Position numbers and translations under genes: made by a program. 12,440 bases of DNA, from positions 1 through 12,440 of the forward strand of contig JAEEUO010000009.1 in the NCBI GenBank assembly GCA_016286935.1, read 5' to 3'. The notes under the pieces are model-generated. The model worked only from the letters and a program-made list of their open reading frames with translations, was not told where the DNA came from and ran no database searches. Of the stretch, positions 1-6,942 are shown one piece after another. Each line of letters starts with the position of its first letter. Position 1 is the stretch's first letter. Source of the stretch: Bacillota bacterium. GTDB lineage: Bacteria > Bacillota > Clostridia > Peptostreptococcales > Anaerovoracaceae.

Positions 1-430
1 AAAGCGTCCCGGGATAGCCCTCCTCGTCCGGCCCGCTCACATAACGGAACGTAAGCGACCCGTCCGCCGGATCGATCGACGCGTCGAACACCGTCCGCGA
101 AAAGACGCCGTGGAGGTGGTTCGGGCCTTCGTTCGGCTCGAGGCGGACCGTACGGCCGTCCAGCGGAAACGACGCGCCGCCGATGCGGTTCGCGACGCGG
201 CCGACGCAGGCGCCGAAGTAGCAGTTCCCCTCCTCGTAGCCGCGGACCGTATCGTATCCGAGCACGACGTCGACGATCCTCCCGCTCCGGTCCGGAAGTG
301 CGATCGACCGGACCGTCAGGCCGTAATCCAAAACGCGGACGGTCATCCCCTCCGCGTTTTTCATCGTATACTGCGTGACCGGCACGCCCCGTTTTGTCGC
401 GCCGAACGGCGCCTTTTCGATCGTTGTCAT
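1..430 (-). CDS. galM: Aldose 1-epimerase (mutarotase), 3' end cut by window edge
   Basis: The 143 visible N-terminal residues match the galactose mutarotase family, which interconverts alpha and beta anomers of aldohexoses in the cytoplasm. Visible family motifs are GRVANRI at residues 77-83, NEGPNHLHG at 100-108 and EEGYPG at 136-141. By family knowledge, Arg82 and His107 correspond to the substrate-binding arginine and first active-site histidine; the second histidine and the catalytic glutamate lie beyond the window. The usual HGG after the histidine is HGV here. The ATG begins 2 nt after the thiI stop, and the Shine-Dalgarno is weak (GGCGG within the thiI end), so translation is probably coupled to thiI. 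It is the last visible gene of the lipoprotein-desulfurase-thiI group. Codons are GC-rich like those of thiI. The family call is firm; sugar specificity is unknown. Confidence 0.9.
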   Translation of the reverse strand, partial: MTTIEKAPFGATKRGVPVTQYTMKNAEGMTVRVLDYGLTVRSIALPDRSGRIVDVVLGYDTVRGYEEGNCYFGACVGRVANRIGGASFPLDGRTVRLEPNEGPNHLHGVFSRTVFDASIDPADGSLTFRYVSGPDEEGYPGTL

Positions 431-432
431 CT

Positions 433-1617
433 TTATTCCGCCGGGTTGACCGTCGTGATCTCCTCGCTCGCCACCGCCGCGGCAACGAGCGCGTCGACGT
501 CGAGCTTCGCCTCCGATTCGAGGATCGCGTCGAGGCGCGGTTTCGTCTTCGGATGCTTCGGCAGGAAGACCGTGCAGCAGTCCTCAAACGGCTGGATCGA
601 CGTCTCGAACGTGCCGATCTCCTGTGCGATCTCGATGATGTCGGTCTTGTCCATCGCGATCAAAGGCCGCATCACCGGCAGGCTCACGGCGTTGTCCGTC
701 ACGACGAGCGCCTCGGCCGTCTGGCTCGCGACCTGGCCGATGTTCTCGCCGGTGATCAGCATCTGGCAGCGGTTCTTCTTCGCGATCTCCTCCGCGATCT
801 TCATCATGAAGCGGCGGACGTGGATCGTCGTCTCGTCCTCGGGGCAGTTCGCGACGATCTCCTCCTGGATCGGGAGAAGGTTCACGGAATGGATGCGGAT
901 GCGTCCCATATAGCCCGCGAGGATCCGCGTAAGGTCCTTGACCTTCTCGAACGCGCGCTCGCTCGTGTAGGGGTAGGAGTGGAAGTGGACGGCCTCGATG
1001 ACCATCCCGCGCTTCGCCATCATCCACGCCGCGACGGGGGAATCGATCCCGCCCGAGAGCAGGACGAGGCCCTTGCCGTTCGTGCCGAGCGGAAGGCCGC
1101 CGAACGCGCTGATCTTCTGGTCGTAGAGGTAGGAATGGTCGCGGCGGACGTGGACGAACAGCTTCACGTCAGGCTCGTGGACGTCGACCTTAAGCACCTT
1201 GCAGCCCTTCAGAACGGCAGCGCCGACGCGCCGCGCGATCTCGGGCGATTCGATCGGGAAGTTCTTGTCCGAGCGGCGCGCTTCGACCTTGAACGTTTTC
1301 ACGCCGCGCGTTTCGATGACGCGGTCCATGAACGCGACGGCCGCGGCGCAGATCGCCTCGAGGTCCGATTCCGTCTCAACGGCGGGGGAGATCGTCTCCA
1401 CGCCGAAGACCTTCGAGACCTCGCGCAGGACCGTCTCCTCCGGGAGATCGTTCGGCGTGCGCACGAACAGGATCCCCTCGACGCGGCTGACCTCGCAGTC
1501 CGGGTACTTCTTCAGCGCCTTCGCGATCCGCTGCATCAGGACGCGCTCAAAATACGGCTTGTTCAGCCCTTTCAGCGCGACCTCGCCGACGCGCACGAGG
1601 TAACAATTCTTATCCAT
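433..1617 (-). CDS. thiI: tRNA 4-thiouridine synthetase ThiI, without rhodanese domain
   Basis: This 394-residue cytoplasmic enzyme adenylates uridine 8 of tRNA and inserts sulfur to make 4-thiouridine; in some bacteria it also supplies sulfur for the thiazole of thiamine. Domain order is an N-terminal ferredoxin-like part and THUMP domain (about 1-165), then the PP-loop AMP-forming domain with SGGIDSPVA at 188-196 and TGENIGQVASQT at 289-300. EDCCTVF at 345-351 carries the conserved cysteine region. The protein ends about 45 residues later, so it lacks the C-terminal rhodanese domain of the E. coli enzyme (482 residues) and resembles the short B. subtilis type. A cysteine desulfurase gene ends 4 nt upstream, a natural sulfur donor. 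The Shine-Dalgarno AGGTGATC overlaps the TGA stop of that gene, which fixes the ATG and suggests translational coupling. Confidence 0.96.
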   Translation of the reverse strand: MDKNCYLVRVGEVALKGLNKPYFERVLMQRIAKALKKYPDCEVSRVEGILFVRTPNDLPEETVLREVSKVFGVETISPAVETESDLEAICAAAVAFMDRVIETRGVKTFKVEARRSDKNFPIESPEIARRVGAAVLKGCKVLKVDVHEPDVKLFVHVRRDHSYLYDQKISAFGGLPLGTNGKGLVLLSGGIDSPVAAWMMAKRGMVIEAVHFHSYPYTSERAFEKVKDLTRILAGYMGRIRIHSVNLLPIQEEIVANCPEDETTIHVRRFMMKIAEEIAKKNRCQMLITGENIGQVASQTAEALVVTDNAVSLPVMRPLIAMDKTDIIEIAQEIGTFETSIQPFEDCCTVFLPKHPKTKPRLDAILESEAKLDVDALVAAAVASEEITTVNPAE

Positions 1618-1621
1618 ACGA

Positions 1622-2869
1622 TCACCTGTGTGTCAGTTTACGCATTAAGGCGACAGCCCGTTTCAACTCCGCGATCACTATGTTCATCTCTTCGACCGTG
1701 TTCTCTCCGCAGAAGGAGAAGCGGACGGCACCCTCGATGCGTTCGGGGGAGAGGCCGCAGGCGCGGAGGACGTGGCTGCCCCTGTTCTTCGAATTGGAGG
1801 AGCAGGCGGAGCCGGTCGAGACGTAGATCTCCTTCTGTTCGAGCGTGTGGAGCAGGACCTCGCCGCGGCAGCCGAGGAAGCTCACGTTCAGGACGGACGG
1901 AGCGGCAAGACCCGGCTCCCCGCCCGTTTCGAACGGGCCGTTGACGGCGATATCGGGGATCTCCGCGAGGAGGCCGTCCCTGAGGTAGTTCCGCACCTCC
2001 GCCATCCGGCGGATCTTTTCGGCGCCGCGCTCCGTGAGCTCGCGCGCGGCTTCGCCGAAGCCGACGATCCCGACCATGTTTTCCGTGCCGGAGCGGAAGC
2101 CGGATTCCTGGCCGCCGCCGAAGACGAACGAGGGGATCCGCACGCCTTCGCGGACGTACAGGCCGCCGATGCCCTTGGGGCCGTGGATCTTGTGGGCCGA
2201 GACCGACACGAGGTCGATCTCCGTCCCGGCCAGGCCGAGGGCGTACGCGGCGCCGGAGGCGCCGCCCGTCCCGCCGGAGAGCGCGACCTTCCCGTACGCC
2301 TGAACGGCGTCGGTATGGAAGAGCGCGCGCGGCGCTTTCGCGTGGACGAGAGCCGCGAATTCCGCGACGGGATAGACCGTCCCGGTCTCGTTGTTGACGG
2401 CCATCACCGACACGCCGATCGTGTCGTCCGTAAGCGCCGCCTCGAGGTCTTCCCGCCGCACGGCGCCCTCCTCCGTCACCGGCAGTACCGTCACGCGATA
2501 TCCGCGCCGCTCGAGCTCCTTCGCGGCCTCGAGGACGGCAGGATGCTCGACGGCCGTCGTGATGAAACGGTTCCCGTATCGCCTCCCCGCCTCGGCCATT
2601 CCGAACAGCGCGGTGTTGTCGCTCTCCGTTCCGCCGGACGTGAAAACGAGCGATTTGAGCATCGAAAGCTCGCCGCCGGCAAAGTTGCCCGAAGAGAGCC
2701 CAAACGTCGCTGAAATCGACGATTTGGCGCCTTTCAGGGCCTTTTCCGCGGCAAGTCCGAGGCGGTGCAGCGACGACGGATTGCCGAAGTCGTCCGCGAG
2801 CGCTTTCGCGCAAGAAGCCGCTACGCGAGGCAGCGGCTTTGTTGTGGAACTGTTGTCCAGATAGATCAT
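1622..2869 (-). CDS. Cysteine desulfurase, NifS/IscS type, probable sulfur donor to ThiI
   Basis: This is a 415-residue PLP-dependent class V aminotransferase-fold enzyme that converts cysteine to alanine and holds the sulfur as a protein persulfide. Visible motifs are YLDNSSTT at 3-10, FTSGGTESDN at 76-85, VEHP at 107-110, NNETG at 159-163, HTDAVQ at 185-190 and SAHKIHGPKG at 224-233 with PLP lysine Lys227. The persulfide cysteine is Cys356 in STGSACSS, on a loop of the long type found in IscS/NifS (group I). Two low-complexity insertions stand out: about 10 residues near 56-71, and a Gly/Ala-rich stretch at about 197-215. Start: ATG 5 nt after the lipoprotein stop, with no clear Shine-Dalgarno, so coupling is likely. 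Adjacent thiI argues for a dedicated ThiI partner as with B. subtilis NifZ. General Fe-S cluster supply is the alternative, but no iscU, iscR or sufB is in view. Confidence 0.95.
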   Translation of the reverse strand: MIYLDNSSTTKPLPRVAASCAKALADDFGNPSSLHRLGLAAEKALKGAKSSISATFGLSSGNFAGGELSMLKSLVFTSGGTESDNTALFGMAEAGRRYGNRFITTAVEHPAVLEAAKELERRGYRVTVLPVTEEGAVRREDLEAALTDDTIGVSVMAVNNETGTVYPVAEFAALVHAKAPRALFHTDAVQAYGKVALSGGTGGASGAAYALGLAGTEIDLVSVSAHKIHGPKGIGGLYVREGVRIPSFVFGGGQESGFRSGTENMVGIVGFGEAARELTERGAEKIRRMAEVRNYLRDGLLAEIPDIAVNGPFETGGEPGLAAPSVLNVSFLGCRGEVLLHTLEQKEIYVSTGSACSSNSKNRGSHVLRACGLSPERIEGAVRFSFCGENTVEEMNIVIAELKRAVALMRKLTHR

Positions 2870-2874
2870 TTTCG

Positions 2875-4002
2875 TCAGTCTTCGATCTTCGCGTTCTTGT
2901 AGAGATCCGCGACGAGTTTCTCGTTCCGGACGACCATCTTCAGATAGCCGATCCCGTAGTAATCCTTGTATTCGGAGTAATCCTCAACGCCTTCGTTCGC
3001 GGTGAAGTATTCCTTGAGATCGTCCTCCGAGACGGTGATGCCTTCCTGTTCCGCGATCGCCTGCATCGCGAGCGATTCCTTCACGGCCTGGACGTAGATG
3101 TCATGGTTCATCTCGTCGAACTGTTCCTTGTTCTCGCAGTACGTCAGATTGTAGAACCACTGCTCGGCGGTGTAGCCGTAGTTCGTGTAGTAATTCGCGT
3201 ACGCCTTCGCCTGGAGCATGTAGTAGTCGTAGTTCGCGTCCTCCTGGAACGTGATGAGCTTTTCGGGCAGCTGGCCGTAGATGGCGTCGTTGACGATGTG
3301 GTCCGTCAGTTTTTTGAGCAGGTTCTCCTCGACGAGCGCGTCCGTCAGGGCATGGCGAAACTCGGCGACGGTCATCAGGCCCTCGGTCTCGGCGTATTTG
3401 TCCGTGACGAACTCGTCGGTCAGCTCGGGAATGATCTTCTCGGAGATCTTATTGATCTTGATCGTGAAGACGGCGTCCTTGCCGGAGAGATCCGTGTTGT
3501 TCTGATACGGGTCGGGGAAGGTGACGTGGATGTCGAATTCATCGCCGGTGAACGCGTTCGCTTCGACGATCGCGTCCTCGAAGCCGGGGATCATCGAGCC
3601 CGAGCCGAGTTCGAGTTGCGGCGAGTTTCCGGACATGCCGTCGACGGTCGTTCCGTCCGCCAGCCTGCCTTCGAAGTTGATGTCAACGACGTCCTTCAGC
3701 TGCGCCGCCCGCTCCGTCACGTCAACCGTGTACTGGTAGCTCGCGAGGACCTCGTCGATCTCATGCTGAAGTTCCTCTTCGGTCGGCGTCACTTCGCTCC
3801 GCTTCACGGTGAAGCTGTTGTAGTCCTCCGGGACCTTCACGATATCCGACGCGTTCACGTCCTTCCAGAAGCCCTCGTCCGTCAGATCGCGGCTGTAGTC
3901 GAAGGTCTCCGGTTCCGGTTCCTTTTTCTTGCAGCCCGCGAGCAGCGAGACCGACAGGACCATGCAGAGCAGGATCAAAAGCACTCGTTTCGTATTCTTC
4001 AT
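2875..4002 (-). CDS. Exported lipoprotein resembling trigger factor (FKBP domain plus chaperone domain)
   Basis: This is a 375-residue predicted lipoprotein. The first 23 residues are a lipoprotein signal: basic start MKNTKR, hydrophobic core, and lipobox LLAGC with lipidation at Cys24. After a short acidic linker, residues about 68-190 match the FKBP-type peptidyl-prolyl isomerase domain of trigger factor (VVDINFEGRLADGTTVDG at 105-122, LGSGSMIPGFEDA at 132-144, FPDPY at 162-166). Residues about 190-370 resemble the alpha-helical trigger factor C-terminal chaperone domain (IPELTDEFV at 191-199). The ribosome-binding N-domain is absent. It should therefore act on secreted proteins at the outer face of the membrane (inference). 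Start chosen: GGAGGA lies 8 nt before this ATG. An in-frame ATG 60 nt upstream would add an Arg-rich extension and spoil the signal peptide. First gene of its group; isomerase activity is unproven. Confidence 0.88.
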   Translation of the reverse strand: MKNTKRVLLILLCMVLSVSLLAGCKKKEPEPETFDYSRDLTDEGFWKDVNASDIVKVPEDYNSFTVKRSEVTPTEEELQHEIDEVLASYQYTVDVTERAAQLKDVVDINFEGRLADGTTVDGMSGNSPQLELGSGSMIPGFEDAIVEANAFTGDEFDIHVTFPDPYQNNTDLSGKDAVFTIKINKISEKIIPELTDEFVTDKYAETEGLMTVAEFRHALTDALVEENLLKKLTDHIVNDAIYGQLPEKLITFQEDANYDYYMLQAKAYANYYTNYGYTAEQWFYNLTYCENKEQFDEMNHDIYVQAVKESLAMQAIAEQEGITVSEDDLKEYFTANEGVEDYSEYKDYYGIGYLKMVVRNEKLVADLYKNAKIED

Positions 4003-4010
4003 TCGTCTTA

Positions 4011-4016
4011 TCCTCC
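4011..4016 (-). promoter_or_regulatory. Ribosome-binding site fixing the lipoprotein start
   Basis: On the minus strand GGAGGA lies 8 nt before the ATG at 4000-4002. It supports the shorter start, which gives a normal lipoprotein signal, over the in-frame ATG at 4060-4062. Confidence 0.8.
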
Positions 4017-4089
4017 GTCGCCGCGGTCGCGCGGCGATTCTTTTTCGTTTTTTTACACGCAAACCGTACGGATCGGCCGCAATACGGGT

Positions 4090-4118
4090 ATTCTACACGA
4101 AAAAGGGCCGTTCCGCAA
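4090..4118 (-). promoter_or_regulatory. Possible sigma-A promoter for the lipoprotein gene group
   Basis: On the minus strand TAGAAT (4090-4095, 5 of 6 to TATAAT) follows TTGCGG (4113-4118, 3 of 6 to TTGACA) with a 17-nt spacer. The -35 element falls in the loop and one arm of the rplQ terminator. This is the best candidate I see between rplQ and the lipoprotein gene. A promoter is expected here because a terminator precedes the gene, but the -35 match is poor. Confidence 0.35.
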
Positions 4119-4130
4119 GGGGAACGGCCT
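4099..4130 (-). terminator. Intrinsic terminator after rplQ
   Basis: A perfect 9-bp stem, GGCCGTTCC (4121-4129) with GGAACGGCC (4106-4114), encloses a 6-nt loop. On the minus strand it is followed by C and five T residues. It starts 28 nt after the rplQ stop. This is a textbook rho-independent terminator ending the alpha cluster. The plus strand has only a short, impure T run, so it should act mainly on minus-strand transcripts. Confidence 0.9.
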
Positions 4131-4157
4131 TCTTCACCTAATTTTCAGGTATCGACC

Positions 4158-4499
4158 CTATACGAGTTCGACCCAGACGACTTCTGCGATGTCGCCCGGA
4201 CGCGGACCCATCTTCAGGATGCGCGTGTAGCCGCCGTTGCGGTCGGCATATTTGGGAGCGATCTCGTCGAACAGCTTTTTGACGACGTCCTCATCGAGCA
4301 GATAGCTGGCTGCCTGTCTTCTCGCGTGAAGGTCGCCGCGCTTGCCGAGGGTGATCATCTTTTCTGCGATACGACGCGTTTCTTTTGCGCGCATCAGAGT
4401 CGTTTCGAGCTTGCCGTATTTGAGCAGGTCCGTCACGAGGTTGCGCAGCATCATCTTTCTATGCGCAGAGGTTCTTCCCAGTTTTCTGTAACCCGGCAT
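4158..4499 (-). CDS. rplQ: 50S ribosomal protein L17
   Basis: This 113-residue protein matches bacterial L17, a large-subunit protein near the exit tunnel. It opens with [19 protein letters not shown] (3-21), the conserved basic segment, and ends with the typical [22 protein letters not shown]. Length equals the short Gram-positive form; the E. coli protein is about 14 residues longer at the C terminus. AGGAGG precedes the ATG, and the rpoA stop is 16 nt upstream. It is the last gene of the alpha cluster, followed by an intrinsic terminator. The ecfA/ecfT/truA genes that often follow rplQ in Bacillota are not here. Confidence 0.98.
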   Translation of the reverse strand: MPGYRKLGRTSAHRKMMLRNLVTDLLKYGKLETTLMRAKETRRIAEKMITLGKRGDLHARRQAASYLLDEDVVKKLFDEIAPKYADRNGGYTRILKMGPRPGDIAEVVWVELV

Positions 4500-4515
4500 T
4501 GTAATTCCTCCTAAC

Positions 4516-5460
4516 TTATTCGTCCGAGGGCTTTAAGCTCAGCCCCAGTTCTTCGAGTTTGTGCTTGACTTCGTCCAAAGACTTCTTGCCAAGATTGCGG
4601 ACCTTCATCATATCCTCTTCGGTACGCTGCGTCAGTTCCTCGACGGTGTTGATGCCGGCTCTCTTGAGGCAGTTGTAGGAACGGACGGAGAGTTCGAGCT
4701 CTTCGATCGTCATCTCGAGCGCTTTCCCTTTCTGGTCCTCTTCCTTTTCCACCATCGTCTCCATATCGGCGACGGAGTCGGTCAGGTTGATGAACAGACG
4801 CAGGTGATCCTCCATGATCTTCGCGCCGATCGACACGCCCTCCTGGGGAGTGATCGAACCGTCGGTCCAGAGTTCCAGAACGAGTCTGTCGTAGTCGGTC
4901 ACCTGGCCGACGCGGGTGTTCTCTACCGTGAAGTTGCATTTCCGCACGGGCGTGTAGATGCTGTCGACGGGGATGACGCCGATCGGCGTCGTCTCGGTCT
5001 TGTTGTTCTCCGCGAGAACATAGCCGCGGCCCTTCGCCATGTCGATCTCCATGACGAGGTGAGCGCCCTCATCGAGCGTCGCGATGTGGAGTTCCGGATT
5101 GAAGATCTCGAGACCGCCGTCCAGCGCGATATCAGCCGCGGTGACTTCCTTCGGGCCGACCTGATCGAGGAGCACGGTCTTCGTGTTGTCCTGAAGGCGG
5201 ATCGCGAGTCTCTTGAGGTTGAGGATGATTTCGGTAACGTCTTCCTTGACACCGGGGATGGTGGAGAATTCGTGGAGGACGCCGTCGATTTTAACGGAGG
5301 TGACCGCCGCGCCCGGAAGGCTCGACAGAAGGATCCGTCTCAGGCTGTTTCCGAGGGTGATTCCATAACCTCTTTCAAGAGGTTCAACGATGAATTTGCC
5401 GTAATTCTTGTCGTCATCAGAGTACACGCATTCAATCGTCGGTTTTTCAATTTCGATCAT
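4516..5460 (-). CDS. rpoA: RNA polymerase alpha subunit
   Basis: This 314-residue protein starts polymerase assembly as a dimer and contacts promoters and activators. The N-terminal domain (about 1-228) shows [20 protein letters not shown] at 23-42, the dimerisation and beta-binding region. An acidic linker (about 236-250) leads to the C-terminal domain (about 250-310) with [16 protein letters not shown] at 255-270 and [11 protein letters not shown] at 289-299. Arg260 corresponds to E. coli Arg265, the main UP-element contact, so UP-element recognition should be kept. Length is usual for Bacillota. The 51-nt spacer after rpsD is the longest between neighbouring genes within this cluster and contains a hairpin around the Shine-Dalgarno sequence. 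Confidence 0.99.
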   Translation of the reverse strand: MIEIEKPTIECVYSDDDKNYGKFIVEPLERGYGITLGNSLRRILLSSLPGAAVTSVKIDGVLHEFSTIPGVKEDVTEIILNLKRLAIRLQDNTKTVLLDQVGPKEVTAADIALDGGLEIFNPELHIATLDEGAHLVMEIDMAKGRGYVLAENNKTETTPIGVIPVDSIYTPVRKCNFTVENTRVGQVTDYDRLVLELWTDGSITPQEGVSIGAKIMEDHLRLFINLTDSVADMETMVEKEEDQKGKALEMTIEELELSVRSYNCLKRAGINTVEELTQRTEEDMMKVRNLGKKSLDEVKHKLEELGLSLKPSDE

Positions 5461-5463
5461 TGT

Positions 5464-5480
5464 AAAACCCTCCTGGTTTT
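5464..5480 (-). promoter_or_regulatory. Hairpin presenting the rpoA Shine-Dalgarno sequence
   Basis: On the minus strand AAAACC and GGTTTT form a perfect 6-bp stem around a 5-nt loop, AGGAG. The stem's 3' arm supplies the last G of AGGAGG. It ends 3 nt before the rpoA ATG. The Shine-Dalgarno is therefore mostly in the loop, where a ribosome could still reach it, while the stem lies between it and the start codon. A role in setting rpoA translation is inference. Confidence 0.55.
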
Positions 5481-5511
5481 CATGTGTGATGCGAAAGGAA
5501 TTCGTTAACGA

Positions 5512-6135
5512 TTACTTGGAGTAGAGCTCGACGATGAGACGCTCCTGAATCGGCGTGTCGATGTCTTCTCTCTTCGGCATGGCGAGGACCCGGCCTTCGA
5601 GCTTGTCCGTATCGACGGAGATCCAGTTGGGCGTGCTGATGGACATGTCACGAATTTCCTTGAATTTCGGGGAAGAAACGCTCTTCTCCTTGACTTTGAT
5701 GACGTCTCCGGCTTTGACGGCCATGGAGGGGATGTTCTGTTTTCTGCCGTTTACCGTGAAGTGGCCGTGGAGAACGAGCTGGCGCGCTTCCTTCCGCGAG
5801 GAGGCAAAGCCCATACGGAAGACCGCGTTGTCGAGTCTCGTTTCGAGCGCGACGAGGAGGTTTTCACCGGTCTGGCCCTTCGCGCGTTCGGCCTTTTCAA
5901 AGTAATTGCGGAACTGGGTTTCCTGAACGCCGTAGAAACGTTTTGCTTTCTGCTTCTCGCGGAGCTGGAGACCGTAGTTGGAGAGCTTGACTCTTCTGTC
6001 GTTGCCGTGCTGTCCGGGGGCATACGAACGCTTTTCCATCGCGCATTTCGTCGAATAGCAGCGCTCGCCCTTGAGGAACAGTTTCTGGCCTTCTCTTCTG
6101 CAAAGTCTGCAGGAAGGTCCTGTGTATCTGGACAT
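5512..6135 (-). CDS. rpsD: 30S ribosomal protein S4, zinc-binding form
   Basis: This 207-residue primary 16S rRNA-binding protein nucleates 30S assembly and takes part in decoding fidelity. The N-terminal segment carries Cys9, Cys12, Cys26 and Cys31 (C-X2-C-X13-C-X4-C), the four-cysteine zinc site of Thermus-type S4; the B. subtilis protein lacks it. The S4 RNA-binding fold spans about 97-160 ([17 protein letters not shown] at 98-114). The gene lies between rpsK and rpoA, where S4 can act as repressor of the alpha operon in E. coli. Start ATG follows GGAAGG; the rpsK stop is 20 nt upstream. Arg codons are largely AGA and CGT, a bias shared by the neighbouring ribosomal genes. Confidence 0.99.
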   Translation of the reverse strand: MSRYTGPSCRLCRREGQKLFLKGERCYSTKCAMEKRSYAPGQHGNDRRVKLSNYGLQLREKQKAKRFYGVQETQFRNYFEKAERAKGQTGENLLVALETRLDNAVFRMGFASSRKEARQLVLHGHFTVNGRKQNIPSMAVKAGDVIKVKEKSVSSPKFKEIRDMSISTPNWISVDTDKLEGRVLAMPKREDIDTPIQERLIVELYSK

Positions 6136-6155
6136 GTTCGATTACCTTCCTTTCC

Positions 6156-6548
6156 TCATACTCTTCTCCGCTTCGGCGGTCTGCAGCCGTTGTGCGGAAT
6201 CGGGGTGATGTCGCGGATGAGGGTGATTTCGAGACCCGCAGCGGCGAGCGCGCGGATCGCAGCTTCACGCCCGGAACCCGGACCTTTGACGTAGACTTCA
6301 ACGGTCTTGAGGCCGTGCTCCATCGCAGCCTTCGCGGCGGTATCGGCCGCCATCTGGGACGCGAACGGAGTCGACTTACGGGAACCCTTGAAGCCGAGGG
6401 TGCCGGAAGAGCACCAGGAAAGGGCGTTGCCGTCCATGTCGGACAGCGTAACGATGGTGTTGTTGAAGGTAGCCTGGATGTGGGCCTGGCCTTTTTCAAT
6501 GTTCTTGCGTTCTCTTCTCTTGCGAGTCGCTTTCTTCGCCTGTGCCAT
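6156..6548 (-). CDS. rpsK: 30S ribosomal protein S11
   Basis: This 130-residue protein of the 30S platform lines the mRNA exit and E site. Conserved segments are [18 protein letters not shown] at 20-37, [19 protein letters not shown] at 47-65, and the C-terminal [15 protein letters not shown] at 116-130. That end includes the Asn120-Gly121 pair, equivalent to the site of isoaspartate formation known in E. coli S11. The basic N-terminal 16 residues are typical. Its AAGGAGGT Shine-Dalgarno overlaps the TAA stop of rpsM, so the two are probably coupled in translation. Confidence 0.99.
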   Translation of the reverse strand: MAQAKKATRKRRERKNIEKGQAHIQATFNNTIVTLSDMDGNALSWCSSGTLGFKGSRKSTPFASQMAADTAAKAAMEHGLKTVEVYVKGPGSGREAAIRALAAAGLEITLIRDITPIPHNGCRPPKRRRV

Positions 6549-6564
6549 TTTTCAGCTTACCTCC

Positions 6565-6942
6565 TTACTTCTTTTCTTTCTTTGCACGGCCGACGGTCTT
6601 CTTCGGACCTTTGCGGGTGCGCGCGTTGGTTTTGGTTCTCTGACCGCGGACGGGGAGACCCTTTCTGTGACGAACGCCGCGATAGCAGCCGATCTCCATC
6701 AGCCGCTTGATGTTCATGGAGACTTCTCTCCGGAGATCACCTTCCACGGTGTATTCGGTATCGATGATTTTACGGATGCTACCGACTTCGTCTTCGGAAA
6801 GATCCTTTACCCGGGTGTCCGGATTCACTCCGGCTTTTTCCAGGATTGCCTTTGCCGTGGAATGGCCGATGCCATAGATATAGGTAAGACCGATTTCTAC
6901 CCGTTTTTCCTTCGGCAAGTCAACACCGGCTATACGAGCCAT
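6565..6942 (-). CDS. rpsM: 30S ribosomal protein S13
   Basis: This 125-residue protein of the 30S head contacts the 50S subunit and P-site tRNA. It begins [20 protein letters not shown] (2-21), then a helix-hairpin-helix region with [11 protein letters not shown] at 24-34. The C-terminal tail shows [19 protein letters not shown] at 91-109 and ends in a lysine-rich extension that reaches tRNA in known structures. AGGAGG lies 11 nt before the ATG. It is the first gene of the alpha cluster and follows a 131-nt leader, the only long spacer among the ribosomal-protein genes here. Confidence 0.99.
   Translation of the reverse strand: MARIAGVDLPKEKRVEIGLTYIYGIGHSTAKAILEKAGVNPDTRVKDLSEDEVGSIRKIIDTEYTVEGDLRREVSMNIKRLMEIGCYRGVRHRKGLPVRGQRTKTNARTRKGPKKTVGRAKKEKK

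Noticed and set aside
394..1944. Long open frame on the plus strand opposite thiI and the desulfurase gene
   Set aside because: Its predicted protein is dominated by Arg, Asp, Ala and Val, as expected from the complement of GC-rich codons. It lacks a family match, and both genes on the other strand are certain.
4003..4062. Longer N terminus for the lipoprotein
   Set aside because: The extra 20 residues are mostly Arg and Lys, the ATG lacks a good Shine-Dalgarno, and the extension would sit before a complete lipoprotein signal that has its own strong ribosome-binding site.
2839..4230. Plus-strand open frame opposite the lipoprotein gene, running across the intergenic region
   Set aside because: It runs through the rplQ terminator and into rplQ, has no family signature, and mirrors the acidic codons of the lipoprotein.
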